A model generated the notes under the pieces. It saw only the letters and a program-made list of their open reading frames with translations. It ran no database searches and was not told the origin of the DNA. A DNA stretch of 64,000 nucleotides from NCBI GenBank assembly GCA_036850595.1, contig CM072170.1, positions 12,554,303 to 12,618,302 of the forward strand, written 5' to 3'. This document shows positions 24,641-39,330 of this stretch, in pieces; positions within the stretch are counted from its first letter, which is position 1, and every line of letters starts with the position of its first letter. Both the position numbers and the translations under genes were made by a program. This stretch comes from Rhyacichthys aspro (Eukaryota; Chordata; Actinopteri; Gobiiformes; Rhyacichthyidae).

Positions 24641-26610
24641 TTTAAAAAAAATCCTTTACCTCTTGAGAAGCAACATTTGAGGTGTTATGTGTGCTCCCAT
24701 TACTCATGCTCAATCCACTAGCTCCTCTTTGTTCGCTGATGTTACTTGAAGCATTTTCTGTCAAGGCCCATTATATAGTGTTTGGTATGTGCATATCTTA
24801 TGCGTCCTGCAGCCCCATTATGCAGGTTGAAGTGCATATTGATTCATAGCAGCTCGTGGCTCTGTACAACAGAATTATATAAATGCATAAATGTTGCTGG
24901 GATGAATACATTTATGATGCATTATCCCCCCACGGCTCTATATATGTAAGTTTTCCCGATCGAGTTTTGAACTTCACAGAAGTGAAAGTTTTTATTAGGC
25001 CAGGCATTTGATCATTGTGCGCATTGAATAGAAGCCTGAGCTCGTTCTGCCTGTGTCCTGCGCTCTTTGAACTGATAAATATGAATGTACCTTGACATTT
25101 TGCATCACCGTGTGCATCCTTGGAGCTCTAGTAGAAAGCATGCGTCAGTTGTAGTGATTGTGTTATGTGCTGCTCAGCCATCTGCTGCACTGGACAGAGT
25201 GGGTTTCGACGCAGCGGGGTGGCCTGTCCCTCGGATTGGACAGGCGCAGGGACTCGTAGCACGTGGGCATGAGGGACCGGGACCAGGAATGATAAGGAAC
25301 AGAGCAGAAGGAGAATTTGAGGTTGGCATACGGCGGACAGAAGAGCAGAGGGTTGTGCTGAACAGGAGGAGAGGTTGGGATGTGGTCAGGGTGAGGGGTG
25401 CAATAGGGAGCCCACGGGATCAGAAATGAGACTTGAAGGACAGACATTTGATTGAGTTTATTCCCAGAGCATGTGTCTCCTTGTGTAAGCAGTAACTGAA
25501 AGTGTGTGTGTTTGTGTACTTTAAATGTGCGTAAGCAGATGGGGCACCACCTGAGCTCGGTTGATAAGTCTGTCAACCGGAAAAAGAAAGGAAAACTGCC
25601 ATCCGTGAAGCACTTCTTGCTGAGCGCAGTCAATCTGTGAACTTGTGAGTTGCGTGCATATGTGGGTGTATTATGTTTGTGTTCATTCACAGCATGTGTG
25701 TGTGTGGACTCCCATATAGAGGCTTTTTACTGGAGATAAAATTTAAATTCATCATTTCAGTTGAGAAAGTGATTTTTTTTTCTTTTCAGCAAGATTTTAA
25801 TTAACCTCCTTTCACAACTCGACTGTGAATACATTCGTAGAAATTACACTCACACTGCAGGTGTTATACTTTATACTTTCTTACACTTTAACTTGAGAGT
25901 AACCAATATTCATAAGCGTAAAAAAGATATATTTTTCTTCACTTGACGTTTTATCACCCAAACTGTATCTTTCTTTCTAGTTCTTATCTGATTGTAAAAC
26001 ACCTATTAACAGTGAGAATTTGAAAAGTCATTTGAAATAATTGGTCCAAATTCCATAAACTCAACTAAAGATTCAGTTTATATAATCTTTTACTTTGACG
26101 TCTTTCCAATTTTGCAACCTTATGCTGGACAAATGATGATACAGATGCCTTTACGTGGCTTATGCCTGTGGATAAAAGCCCTTTGTATTAGGGATAGAAC
26201 AATATTGTTGATATTGTAATAAAGCAATGACAAAAGTGTCACAACTTGTTTCAGTGGCAGAATACAACACAGATAGCCTGGCCAGCCATGAAGGTTTTTA
26301 GTTTTTCTGTCTAAACAAACAATTGTGGATCTCTGTAAATTGAGGTTTGATTTCCAGGGAGCAGTACCGATGAGGTTCGGAACCAATCAGAACAACTAAG
26401 TGTATCATAAAGACCGCCCCATTTTAGAAAACAGTTACTGAAGGAAACTATTGTCAATTAAAAGGATCCCAGTGGATCAGAGGCAAAACACACCAATCCA
26501 CTGCTATCTGCCTCAGCCAAGTCATTTCTTTCTGTCCCATCAACCTCTCTCCTGAACAAGAGATTTTTTATGTTTTTTAAAGCAGGAGACATTGTGAAGG
26601 TAAAGTCTTC

Positions 26611-26750
26611 CCTCTGTTTTCATTTTTTGGGCTTATTGGCCTTTTTTGATAGTTTCACAGTAGCTAGACAGGAAATGGAGTGAAGGAGAGTGGGGAATGA
26701 CATTGGGCAAATGGGCATATGCTCTACCTGAGCTGCCAGGGGCGCCACCC
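26611..26750 (-). mobile_element. tRNA-derived SINE with 9-bp target duplication
   Basis: Read on the minus strand it begins near GGCGCCCCTGGCAGCTCAGG followed by TAGAGCATATGCCC (tRNA-like head). It continues with CAATGTCATTCCCCACTCTC and CATTTCCTGTCTAGCTA, and ends AAAAAGGCCAATAAGCCCAA with an A-rich tail. It is flanked by a perfect AAAGTCTTC direct repeat (26602-26610 and 26751-26759). It is the same family as the copies at 18124 and 20098. Confidence 0.85.
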
Positions 26751-26860
26751 AAAGTCTTCATTTTTTTATATGCACCATTACATCACCTCTGTTTCCCAGG
26801 TAACCACTTGCTCATTCTAGTCATTACTGTTCATCTCTGTGGTTATGGGTTGGAGTAAGC

Positions 26861-27060
26861 ACAGCATGGTGGCAAAGTGGTTACCACTACTGGATCACAG
26901 CAAGAAGGTACTGAGTTTTACTCCTGGGCAGTGGGGCCTTTCAATGGAGATGGTATGTTCTCCTCGTGCCTGACTAGGTTTTCTCCAGTTACTGCCCACT
27001 GCACCACTGGATGCAGAGAATGAATTTCCCCACAGAGCTGAATAAAGACTAACTTAAACT
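26861..27060 (+). mobile_element. tRNA-derived SINE of a second family
   Basis: It starts ACAGCATGGTGGCAAAGTGG (A-box region), then has a CTGGATCACAGCAAGAAGGT core, a TGAGTTTTACTCCTGGGCAG B-box-like region, and GTGGGGCCTTTCAATGGAGA. It ends AATGAATTTCCCCACAGAGC followed by TGAATAAAGACTAACTTAAA. This matches my memory of the common teleost SINE that reads 'gtggcgcagtggttagcactgtcgcctcacagcaagaaggtcc', differing at several positions as an old copy would. Confidence 0.8.
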
Positions 27061-30000
27061 TCATTTTACATACAGCAACAAATATATCATGGAATTGTTA
27101 TTATGATATTATTGCATTGTGACATTCATTCATGTTGCATTCCTACTTGCTATTGTAAATGCATTATATTTGCAACACATCTGCATTCCTTTTTTATACG
27201 TTGATATATTATATGTAATGTGTAGTGTAGCAAAAGTTCAACTACACTGATGCAAACTGACGAAATGAAAATATCTAATGTCAGTATATATGCCTTGTCT
27301 TTTATAAGATGTAATTGTGTTTTACAGTATCACTTTAACCTTTGGTACGCTAATTGACCGCTTGGCATACATTTCTTGGACAAAACTCATAGTGACCACA
27401 GCAACAGTGGAATAAACTACAAACAAACTATTTCTTCAGTATCATAATTTAGTGTTGACGCAGTGGTGAACTTTTATCTTCCCAATAAATTACGTTGCAA
27501 AATATCTTTAAGTTATTATACGCTCCGCTGTAGCGTGTGCCTTGTGTTTTATAAAGGACAGGTTGCGCACAATGGATTTCCTCGGCTTTAAACCTCCTTT
27601 AATAATGCTCTATAGAATGATGTAGGAATCTGGAGAAGAGCTGATAATAAAATGTCTCCTCGTGTAATATGTTTTGCCAAATTAAAGTCATCCTTCATGT
27701 CACGCCCGAAAACAGTAATATTAATGGTCTATGAAGTACACTCGTAAGACGGAGTAGCATAAACATTTTTATTTTAGCTCAACAAAAAGGCCGCATTTTA
27801 ATTAGTTGTTGCTTCATTAGCTGTAAGTGCAGAAAAAAGTTGTTCTTTAGCAGTTGAAGAGGCGCCAGCAGATGGTAGCCTCACTGCCTTTAATGGTCTT
27901 GTTTTTCTAGGTTTGTCTTTGTGTAGGGTCCTGCTGTGCTGCTTTGTGGCAATCTCTCTATTAACATAATTGCCTCATTTTTATTGATTGTTATGTTTAT
28001 ATTAGTCACTCTGACAGGTCCTGGCATTGTGCTGTGAGGAATGTGAGGAAAACTCTGAAACTTTTGCAAAAGTGACAATCTGCAGTGAGCAAAGTTTGTC
28101 GTACTTCAAAAAAAAAACATTATTCAGTATTTTGCGACTTTATGAGGAGTTATGTTCCGTGGAGTAGATAGTTGTCAGTCTGATACTAGTTTGGAGAAGC
28201 AAGCAGGAGCAATGACACAGGCTTTATGGCATGCATGGTTGCTATTGGAGCCAGTGCTAACTACTAACAAAACGTAAAAAAAGGTAAAGTAATATGATCC
28301 AATTTGTGTTATTTACTTTTTATTTTGTCATATGGCTGCCATTTTTATTATTTTCTACAATTCAAATCCACAAACACGTCTATTCATCACTCTCAACCAA
28401 AACACAGGAAATCTCTCAGTAGCATATATTGTGTAAATGTCCCTTATGTACAATATGTTAAACTATGAACTGGTTTTGTTAGATATTAAGTTTTTAAATA
28501 CATTTGTTGTTCACTCCATTTATACCGGTACATAGTTCAGTCTTTGCTTTTCCAAACTGACAACTATTTACTGTAGTAGAAGGCACACATTTGGGGTCAT
28601 CTGATTGGACAATGACAAATCAAAGTACAGTCACCCTCATCGCTGCAGCTCATCTGGAAAGATTGGAACAGTATTATTTGCTTATTTGTTTAAGGAAAAA
28701 TAATTAGATTTATAATGCCTGAGTGTCTATGATCATATTTTGCGTTATATTGTATATATCGTTTTCACATAGTGACATGGTAGTCAGTTTCCTTTGTTAG
28801 TTTATATCTAGGTCTTAACTTTGTTTTGTTTTTTTTCACTAATACAAATCTCTTTTTTGAACCTATAATAAAACCCCATTTACACACTATCTCTTTAAAT
28901 AATTTAGATACATTCTGTGTGCCACTCTACCATCATTTGCATCCTAAATTATTCAAATCAGTAGATGCTTATTAGATGCTAATTGCAGACACTAACTGTC
29001 TGTATGTGACATGTAACTCTGTCTAACCTTAGCATCTTGTTGCAATTGTGAACTTTTTAGCGCGTTAATGCCTTGTGTTAACAGCAGCCGGTCTTCCTCA
29101 TTTAACACAAAAAGAGGCAAGTAAAACCCATCCCATCATGAATCCTGGGTGTTTTGCCTACTGTATGTGTATCCATTAGCTGCTAATTGGTTAATTAGAG
29201 TCGGGGTGTGCATGTGATTAGCTGTCATTAGACTTTCCGGGGGATCAGGGGGAATTAGCAGCTTCTGGTTAGAAGAGTTTACTGTGCTAAGTTATAACAT
29301 GCTTTCCAAATTTTATTTCATTTCATTTCTCGTTTCCAGTTTGCACATATTTAACATTTTCATGTCAAAACTAAAAATATATGCACTATCCTCCTTTCAT
29401 CTGGAGCGGTTGTATATATGAAAACTCTAAGTAAACTCTGAGTGGGCGTCATGTATGAATAAAGTTCACACAAAATCGGCCGAAGGGGTCGTGTTGTTCA
29501 TGAACATGTATAATCATATGACTGGACTCTCCTCTATATTTGTACATTACTCTCCATTGTTATGATATGTTGTGTATAGGTTTAAATAGAGTATTGATAT
29601 TGGTGCATCAATCATCACCATTGGCGCTAGTTTGTTGTTGTAAACACAGATTTTGCTGCGTCATATCCTGCTTCTACCCCTGCCTCAGTAAAACCACTCG
29701 GACTGTCTCAGAAATGTACAAAAGCTTGCCCTCTAGACATTCTCCTGACATTTGCTGCAGGTATGAACACTATTGTCAGGTCCAAGTCCAGACAGGATTC
29801 TTCTAACATCCTCCAGGAGGCACGTATAAAATAGGCTTACCCTATTTTTTCTCATTTTGTCATACAGCTAGACCAGCCTACATTTCCTCCTTTGGTAAGA
29901 TTTAGTGTGTTCAGGAAAGAGAAGTTGTGTACTTATTTGAAAAAAAATGTTAAACAAGTAAGAAAAGAAACCATACTCACCTAAAGACAATGTGCAGATA

Positions 30001-31133
30001 TAATAAACAGAACCTAAAACGTTCATAGTCCACCACATTTCCGCAAAACTTGGAGTTTGTCATCTGCTAAACAAATAATGACTAAATTGGTTGTGACATG
30101 GGAAGTTTAGTATATACTTAGTGACTTAAATGCCATCTGTGGTTAGGGAAAAGGAAAACAAAGAACAAACAAAGAATAAATTGACTTTGAGTTCTCTAGT
30201 CTCCATGTGTGTTGCCGTGGTGGGCACAGAGGAGTCTGGAGAGAGCGCCAGGGCAAACTGTTAACTCAACCCAGCCAAGTGGAATAGCACTCAGACAAAT
30301 GAGCTGTAATGACTGGGAGACGCAGGGGTCCGGCTCGACTCACACTGTTCGCTCCGTGTCTTTGCCTCATAATCACTTTGTGTAAAACCTTTATCAGCCG
30401 CAGGAGAAAATCCAGGTCCAGACTTGACGCTGTCCGGTCCATTATCGAAGTTGAAGACAGAAAAGTTCGCTCCACAGAGTTGAGACAAGAGCTCGAGTAT
30501 GCAGGAGGTGTACGTCTGCTGCGCCGTGTTTTATCTATGTGACCGTTCCTAACATAAATTGCTGTTTGCCGTTATAGATTGCTCACTTAAAAGAACCTTC
30601 AGATCCAAACTCATGCATGATTCAACTCATTCCCCAAATTACCCTGGAAATGTTTCTTATCGCATTGACCGCTTTACATTTCTGCAGTACAAGCAAAGGC
30701 AAATTAAAAATACAAACCTCAGTGTTCTGGTGGTCTTAAACAGCCGGCGTTTTATTAGATCACTGCACAATGGCTTGGCTCGAATCCGCCGTTTGGAGAC
30801 AATAAAAAGCGGACTGTTGTGCGAAAGGCCCCGAGCCTGTAGGCGTGACATTCATCTACTCATTCACACCTCCGCCAGCCAGCAGCTCCTTGGAGAGTGC
30901 CACGGAGAAAAGAAAAACAGGCTTCACACCTTGTAAGGAGAGCATAAAAGATTATTAGATGACAATCACGTTGAAGGCTCTGAGTCCACTTAGTGTTTTT
31001 CCTATGCAGTGATATATGCACTAATTGAATTTATTTATCATCTCTCTGTCTGGCTGCAAAACCTGACCACTGACCATTAAGCAAATCACGATAGGAACTG
31101 TCAACTCTGGGGAAGCAATTACAATCGGTGTGT

Positions 31134-31154
31134 TTTTGTTGTTGTTGTTGTTGC
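31134..31154 (+). repeat. (TTG)n short trinucleotide repeat
   Basis: About six tandem TTG units. On the minus strand this gives a Gln run inside a chance open frame, which should not be read as a polyglutamine protein. Confidence 0.8.
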
Positions 31155-34100
31155 TCAGGACTTTGTTGATTATCGTCCCGCTCTGTGTAATTATTCAGCC
31201 CGGTTTGTCTTTTTCGAAGCAATGCGGCGTGAGATTACTCCGTTTCACCTCCCAAACTGGAAAAGCAGGAGGCAGGAGAATGTGCCAGAAATGTCTTAAT
31301 CGCTCTATGTGAAGAGTGCCCTTCAGCGAATCCTCTTCCCATTTTTATTTCTGGAGTCTGCGATGGTATTTTAAAGGAGGCAGGGGTGAGAAAGAAAAGC
31401 TGAGTGTTAAGAAAAGAGCAAAAAAAAAAGAAAGAAAGTTGGTTGCGGCTTATTCACCGGAGAATTGCAGTATGAGTTTTTGATATTCCTGCGGCTTATC
31501 AGCGGAATCTCCGGCAAACACATCTATCGGGGCTCATAAATGTAACATAGAGGAAGTAAATCCAGATTAGATAACCCTGCTCCAAATGTCTGCCGGGGCT
31601 ACAGCGAAAATGAAGGTCCTGTCCGCTTGACCTTTTGTCTATGACTACTGACAGTGTGAGCTACTGCTGGAAAAGGGCTGAGGAGACTACAACTGCAACA
31701 AAACTCATTATACTGTTCCTAGGTAGTGTTTCCAAGAGAGTGATTATGCATGACCCTTCCATTAGCGAGATCATCAGAAAGATACACACACCACAGCAAC
31801 AAAAGCAGCAATATTTCTACCTTTGTGGTAGTGAAAAAAACTTGACTTCTCATGTGTTTAACCACATATTTGCGTCCTTTCAATCTTAAATTGCCAAACA
31901 TTCACCTTTTTCTTTCAGACACACTATTTCCTCATTAACCTAATTGCCCACCTGAATCTGAGATTGATCATTTTGTGAGGCTGGAACAAAATAAAAACAT
32001 TTACATATTAACAAAAGATCAGTATTATTTTTAAGAAAGATGGAAACAAAATTTGTCATTAGCCATCTCCTACAGTCAGTGGAGGAACATTCACAAACTG
32101 GTGCATACTTCATCTGTTTGTGTGAGGCATGGCTTGATGCAATGTAAAGTGCTCTACAAAGGTCATGTTACAAATGCCAAATTGTCAAAAAGACATTTTG
32201 CATTAGATGCAGGGAATCCCCTGCAGACTATGTACATATGTTTCGGTCATACCCAAACATGCCATTATCAGAGCCTTAAACCAGGTACTGCCTGTTAATA
32301 TAGATCCCTACCTTCTCTCTCGTCTCGTCTATCTGTTATTCAGACTGTACCCTTTTCATCACATCATTGTCTTTAGAACTCTGCTGGCCCAATGTTGTGC
32401 TCCCTTAAAAAAGCACTGTGTAACTTTTAGCCCAAAAATATATATTCTTAAAATAATTTGGATGGTTCTTGGACATGATCGATCTCACTGACACTGTACC
32501 TCACCAGAAACTTGACTAATTTACTAACATCAGATAAGAGGAGGAAAAATAGAGGTTTTTTCATTGCCCTCAAGCTTTAAGCCTTACTTCATTTGATATT
32601 CCTTTATAGAATGTCTGTCTTTGATGGTGCCTTACATGTTACCTGTAGGTTTTACAACTTCAATCTATATGTTAAGCTGACGTTCTGTAGTAGAGGTCCA
32701 GCATAGTGTTTTCCTCCTACTTGTCCCATGACTTGTAGCCTCTAGCTGGCGTCGCCTAAATACACTTAGCCGAGTATCAAGGAACTCGCTAATCTTCTCT
32801 ACCCACTCACTGACAGCACAAATGCAACCAGTCAGCTGTCATTTCCCCAAATCATCTTGTTTTGCAGAATTAGCTAGTGTTGGTGGCTAATACCTTTACG
32901 TCCTTTGGAAATGTATTGTGTAAGGGTCTGTAGTCACCCATCAAAACTGCTCATAATGACATAACAGCAGTATTTGTAAAGATATTAAGTATTCTACACG
33001 CTACGAGCCGATTAGACAAGCACCACCGCATGTGCTGATTTTGCATGTTTACTCATCTGGTTTGTTTACCACAAATCTCTAAAGGTCATTACGCTTCATT
33101 TTTAAAAGTTGCAGACAATGCACCTGTCTGTTGATGTCACCGCACAGCCTCCATAAATCACAATGCACACACATGCTTTATTTCATTACATTTTCAACAA
33201 CGTATAATTTACCAGCACCGTTCTGGTAAAATAAATTAGCATGGCCATAACAGCGTGTTCTCAGTGACTGCGCTCTGTTTAATGCCTTCTGGTGAGAGGT
33301 GTATCCGACTGAAAAAGGAGAAGTAACTCATTTGTTCCTGTGGCTCAAGGCCCTATATGTTCATTATTTTTGTCTTATTTGCGGCTGGGGCGTGCAGTTG
33401 CGTTTGATTATACTGCTGTCTGTACAACTAATTAAGAAGAGTTTACCTGAAACTAGAGAAGATTTTTTGTCCTGTTTGTACATAGCAATGACAAAAAGAG
33501 TTGAAGCATCCGAATGTAGACTGTTCAGTGGCATGAGTTGAAAATGACTGCATTTGTCAAAGTCAGACATTGTTTATCACGTGTGGTATGCTAGTAGCAT
33601 GTCATTAAGCACTTACAATGACGGCTCCTATTGAGATTATATGCGTTTAGACTTGTGCAAATTATTGTGAGGTGTGCCTGCATTTAACAAGCACTTACAT
33701 AATTTATAATTAAGCAGTTGATAAAAAGTCATTATTTCTTCATTCTTTCTGTCTGTTTATGCAGCATATCCCAGCTCTAATACAAAGTTTTGTTTCCAGA
33801 CTTGTTAAAAAGTATAGCTCATTTTAGCCTGTGTGTAGTGGAGCTGAAAAGATAGTATGCGAAATGCCTCTCGGTGTAATGTGTGCATTTGTTAAAGCGC
33901 TCTGCCAAACGAGTACAATGCATGTAGGGAAAATTTAATTTAATTTGCTTTGCTGAAAGCATTTAGCATAAATACAAAACCCCTCCCAGAGACGGGGGGT
34001 AAAGTAAATCACAACAAGCCACACAAGACAAAAGAAAGTTTTAATTGGGACTTTTTTCTTCTTATAAATGCATTATTCACAGCGAGGCGTCTGGACTTTC

Positions 34101-36369
34101 TGAGAATGTGGATATTGTTTCGGGAAAGATACCATACTATAGGGTTTTAATGCAATTTTTCAATACGGTGAGCGCCACAAATCGCATTAAATTCACCTCG
34201 GTTGTACTGAGCTGGCGGCATAAATCTTATAGACTGTATCTTACACCAAAATGATGTGAGGGGCTAAAACAATTAGGGCTAAGTGAGGAAATTTGGTTTT
34301 GTGTAATGTGAGAGAATCAGGCGTTTAAACCACACTTTGAGGACACTTGAGGCACGAAGAATGGTTCTCTTTACCTCAAAGAACAGCAGCCGTCCACCTG
34401 GGAATAGCCTTTCTCCCTCAAAAACAAACACGTGAAACCTCACACTGGCAAACACAAAACAGCTCACGCACATACATCGGTATTGTACAGCTTTATCCAC
34501 AGCCTTTGGCCTCTTCATCCTTACCATAGCAAATTAGCACCCTGGGAGAGAAGTATAGGATTAGAGAGGAAAAAAAGCCAAAGAGTGTGAATAGAAAGAA
34601 GTGAGTGAGATAAGAGCCAATGGTTACGGACCGGCAGTCAGATATAAATGGCTCCAAACCCTGAGAGAGACTCTGGGAGTGTCACTGTCAGAGCTGAGAC
34701 TGAGTCAGGGAAATGTGCTCACCTCACTCTGTATGAACTCCAGGGGAATATATTTACACCTGTGGAAGGTAACAGGTCGTCAAGTCATATCATTAGCAGC
34801 TACATATCAGCAGCTCGCTACAAAGCACTTTGTAAACAATGTCTGTTTAATTTAAGTCGAAAGCTACGAAAACTCATTCAAGATGACCTCTTGATCTCTG
34901 CTAGTTTTACAAAATGTATATTACGGCTACAGCCTCATTAATTTACATTTAACAACAGCATTTACATACAAATAGAATCACTGTCTAGGGAGTTTTAAGA
35001 GTGATTTAATTCTACAAAGTCTAATTCATATTATTTGGAAATAATTAGTCATGATAAAGCGGTGTTTGCTTCTGGTGCCATGAATCAGAGAAAACTACCA
35101 GGCAGGAAACACATTTACTATAGTCTGTTTTTCAGTCTTTTCAATCCACTCTTACAAGGAAATAAAACATAAATTCAGTAAAATGTTTAAAAGTGCACCT
35201 CAATACTAATCTAAATCTAGCACATAGATACTAGACGAATAGAATGGCTCATCCTTTATGCTGCGTTAAAGAACTACAAATTCCACACATGAAGTCGATC
35301 TGAAAACTGTGCATATACTTTGTGCAAGCTGCTGTATTGAAGAAACACTTTTTTAAACCAGGGACAGTTTCGAGTTCCCAAACATTCAAACAAAGCAATG
35401 TACAAAGCATTATAACGGACTTTTATTGATTCTATATGCTTTATTCTTTCAATGGTGCCTCGATAGCTTCTACAAAACGGTTGCTCGTCTTCCTGGGCTC
35501 CATTCAAATCAATGCACAAAACACGAAACGTAAAGTGTAAAACCAAATGTATGAAAACATTATGAGCCAACGGCTTACTGATTTAGATACAATACAATAA
35601 TTGTTACTTGACATTTTTTGTTCTATTCAAAGTTCTTGTTACTTTGGCACCAATATGTCAACACCATCTTGTCTTACCGCTGACTTTTTGCAGTTATAAA
35701 TTCAACCTTTTTTTTCCTCCTGAATCGCTGTTTAGTCTGGCACACTCCGCTTCAAATCTCCTGGGTGTAAGTGCAACTTTACCAAACTCAACATGACAAT
35801 GTCCTTGCGTCTCTTCTCGCTGCAGTGTTCGACTGTCACTAAAGGCCCCTCAGTTTTTTCTGTCACTTGCTCTGCACAAGATGGAAGCGCGGAAAGCAGA
35901 TTCTGGTAGAGGAGGAAGAGCTCCCCGGGGTTCGACAGAGAACAACTCGGAGAGATAGAGGCCTCCCGGGCGGCGGAAAAGAGAGGATGCAGCGAGATAG
36001 CGTGGGGTTAGCCGCGGGGTAAAAGAGGAGAGGAATAAGGAGAGCAGGTCACAGCATGGGGCGCGGAGCAAGGTGACACATAACGCGATGATATAAGACC
36101 CCATGAGGCAGCGGGAAGAGACACGAGGTTTCCGTCGTCTTCATCTCTCAATCAATCTGTTTTTCTCCCTGTGACTGTCCATCTGTTTGTGCGCCCACAG
36201 AGCGTCCAGCATGGGGTAAAGTATGGACACTCTGCTCCTGTCACAGATCAGGTTCACTCAGGCCAGCTCAGGAGATGCACACTAGAGTCTCTACTATATA
36301 GAGTGAAAGGAAAAAGTACATTTACATAGCAATATATATAAAAAAAGAAGCAAAATACTACAATAATGC

Positions 36370-36690
36370 AATGCTCCAATTTAGAGCTTACCTTAAACTT
36401 CTAGATCTGAGTTGATCAGTGTAATGTAGAATTATCTCGACCTTAATGAGCATTACGTAAATGGATTCTGTTTGATTTCTCTTGACTTTTTTTGCACAGT
36501 TGCCAGTGATGGAATAGACACTTTGTATATTTAGCAGCCATACACTCAGCGTAATGTTGTAGACTCTTATTCGAATGGGCATGTGATTGGCCAAAGCCTC
36601 TGGTCTTTCTCATCTGTTAAAATCCATGAGCCTAGATGATGTGTTTTGACTTCTTTCACAGACGATTCCTAGTACAATATAACACAAAAT
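36370..36690 (+). repeat. Dispersed repeat family B, longest copy
   Basis: The 5' part, AGCTTACCTTAAACTTCTAG followed by ATCTGAGTTGA, resembles AACTTACCTTAAACTTCGAG at about 553 in the first intron. The 3' part, TGATTGGCCAAAGCCTCTGG … GACGATTCCTAGTACAATAT, resembles TCATTGGTCAAAGCTTCCGG … GATGACTCCTAGTGCAATAT at 57805-57882. This gives three partial copies of one unclassified family. I could not define its ends. Confidence 0.5.
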
Positions 36691-38929
36691 ACAACAAGCT
36701 TTTTAGGGGATTTGTGTGGGTGACCTTTAGAATACCGGCTCTTTCTTTTGGTCAGGGTCTGTTTTGATGCTTCCTGACAGCGAGGGTCACACTACAGCAG
36801 CAGATCGCACACATGGCTGTATCACAAAAGTGGAGCATTTCTACACAGTTTTTCCAACAACAATTTGTATTATGCATATGTCTGATGTTCAGCAAAGGTA
36901 TAGTTTTGATTTCTTTTCATCCTACCCAAATCCTCCAATCCAAATCCTACCCAAATACATGTTCCCGAAATCATCATCCATTCGCTATACCATTTTTTTT
37001 GGAAAGTGTTTTATACTTCATGCACATAACACTTAAAGTCAGTATTTGCAAATTTCAAAAAGGCACATTAAGGTTTTATAAACATGTGCATGTCATGTGC
37101 ATGGGCTCAAAAAGTATGTATTTTATTTCTGCTAATTATCTTAAAGAACCCTTTACAACTTATTTTTTTACAGTTATGATATTAATTACAAATGCTAAAA
37201 TGTAGGAAATAATATCATAGAACCATTACAGTTCAATTACTGCAAATCACATATCAATGCAGAATCATCATTATGGATTTATTTTTACTATACACTATGG
37301 CGTAACAAGTTAATGATTCTGAAATGTATGGCTTTATTATGTCCTTTAGTGAAAATCTGGTAACCACATCTGCCAGTAATTTATCTTAAATTTAATATTT
37401 TTTCCCGATGTGTTTTAAAGCCTACAGTGACTGAAAGAGTTTGTGAAAATAGTTCCCATTCGGCTCCAAAGATGTTATTATATTCCATACGGCCGCACTG
37501 ATTTCTCTCCACAGTGAGGTGTTTTTTTTCTCATTGTAAGTGAACTTGTTAATTTACTTGATGCTTTGAAAGTGTCTTCACAGTGTTTCAGCTGGAAATG
37601 TCTGGCAACACAGAGCAAGGTTCCACAGGGTTAGCCTTGAGATCTTTCTGCAGAGCTGCAAATTGGATGAAAATACAATGGCAGTGGTTGAAGCGCACGG
37701 TTATAAAACTCTTAAGGTCTCCTGTGGCTTTCATGCAGCTCCACTAAATAAACTGTGTGGAAAAGCTTGTTTATTACTTACTATTATGTGTTTTCATGTA
37801 AAGGTGCTTACAATATCATCTGTATTGAGATTGGAGTCCTGTTCTCTGAAAGGTCTCTCACATTGTTGCTGCTTCAGAAACACGTGGTTTCGTAGCAAAG
37901 AAATTTCACATTTTTAACAACATCCATCAATTGCTTTGTCACAGTCTCAGTTCAAATCAAAAGTGTGAGAGGTGAAAAACAAAGCAGACACTGTAAAAGC
38001 AAATAAAGCTGTTGTACTCAGACCATGTAACATAACTTCCCGTGACTCTTAGAAATGAAAAGCCCTATAATTTAAGCTGCATACATTGCTTTTGTGAATT
38101 AAGGATAACTGATCACTTAGGACCTCACTGATAAGAAAAACGCTGAATCTAAGCAATTAATCAGCGATCAAGAAACACACTACTAGACTCATCGTAGCCT
38201 GAGTCTTACCAAAGAAGCGTTTCCCTATTTTTTGTAGTCTAAAGGGAAAAAAATTGTGGATATGCCCCAATATATTTCACTTGTGGTCTTGTAATAAATA
38301 AATTTGACACATAGACCTTTTATGTGGTAAATCTAGAATTAATAATTAGGGTTTAATTTGTATGGGAACACGGGGGACCTCTCAGATCTGGACCAGGACC
38401 TATTTGAGGGGATTTGGCTTCTCCTGTGGCACTTTTTTTTCTCATTTTCTGATGTGATTTATAACTCTAACTTCTGTTAAAAGGGCATTGTTTCATAGCT
38501 TTCATAGCATTATGTATTAAAGTGCTGCAGGAGCACACCCCCAGAATACCCCCTGTGTGTCCCCTGACCTCCAGCTTTACAAATTAAGCACTGTAAACAA
38601 TCAGATCAAACTATAACACTGATGACTAAATGAATGAAATTGAGGATTTGGTGAATTAAAGCAGTCCTATCATTTACATAAAGATGATAAAAGCTAAACT
38701 GCAAAAAACGCTTCTGAAAAGAAAGCAGTTGTCTATATAATTTCACAAAATAAAAGGTCAGTAACAATGAAAAGGGAGGTTTTTCCCTCTACACTGTCAT
38801 GGGTATAACCTCGATCCAAAAAAATACAAGAGCTGTCAAGACTTGGTTATCCCTTTATCCCCAACCGCTCGTCTCTATCCTTCGATCTTCCATCCCTTCA
38901 TCCTCCAGGCCGTCTCCCGTCAAACCTCG

Positions 38930-39330
38930 GACTGACTGACAGCCGTCCCCTGCGAGGCTCCGGCGTCTCGTACACGTGCGCGCACACACAAACACACGCA
39001 CTCACACGCAGTCATATCCACGGCACGAAGCTGATCTGATGGCGTGACTCGCCGGCAGCGCTACCACTCTCCTGTTTTCGGTGCGCTCTGACAGGCCGGT
39101 TGTTGGGTTTGCGTTGGCTTGTGAGCATGTTCAGGGCTTCAGGGGTCAGAGGCGCGCCGCAGACCGGACGGCCAGATGTGGACTCTGCCTGACGTGTCCG
39201 GCCAAGCGTAAAGCGCCCAGAACAAGGCTGCACACGGGCACTAGGTATTAATAAAGACCTGCGTTACATAGACGCGCAGCCTGCTACACAAGGCCGGCTG
39301 CTTAAGTCGCTTTAATTAGACACTGGGGGG
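38930..39330. other. CpG-rich intronic block with alternating purine-pyrimidine run
   Basis: The CpG density is high (…GGCGTCTCGTACACGTGCGC then GCACACACAAACACACGC at about 38964-39001), followed by GC-rich non-repetitive sequence to about 39300. The alternating part is of a type that can adopt Z-DNA. No promoter elements or exons were recognised. Confidence 0.35.

Noticed and set aside
25163..25690. Minus-strand open frame of 175 codons opposite a purine-rich plus-strand stretch.
   Set aside because: The composition bias explains it. There is no domain, and the overlapping plus-strand frame of 114 codons is equally unsupported.
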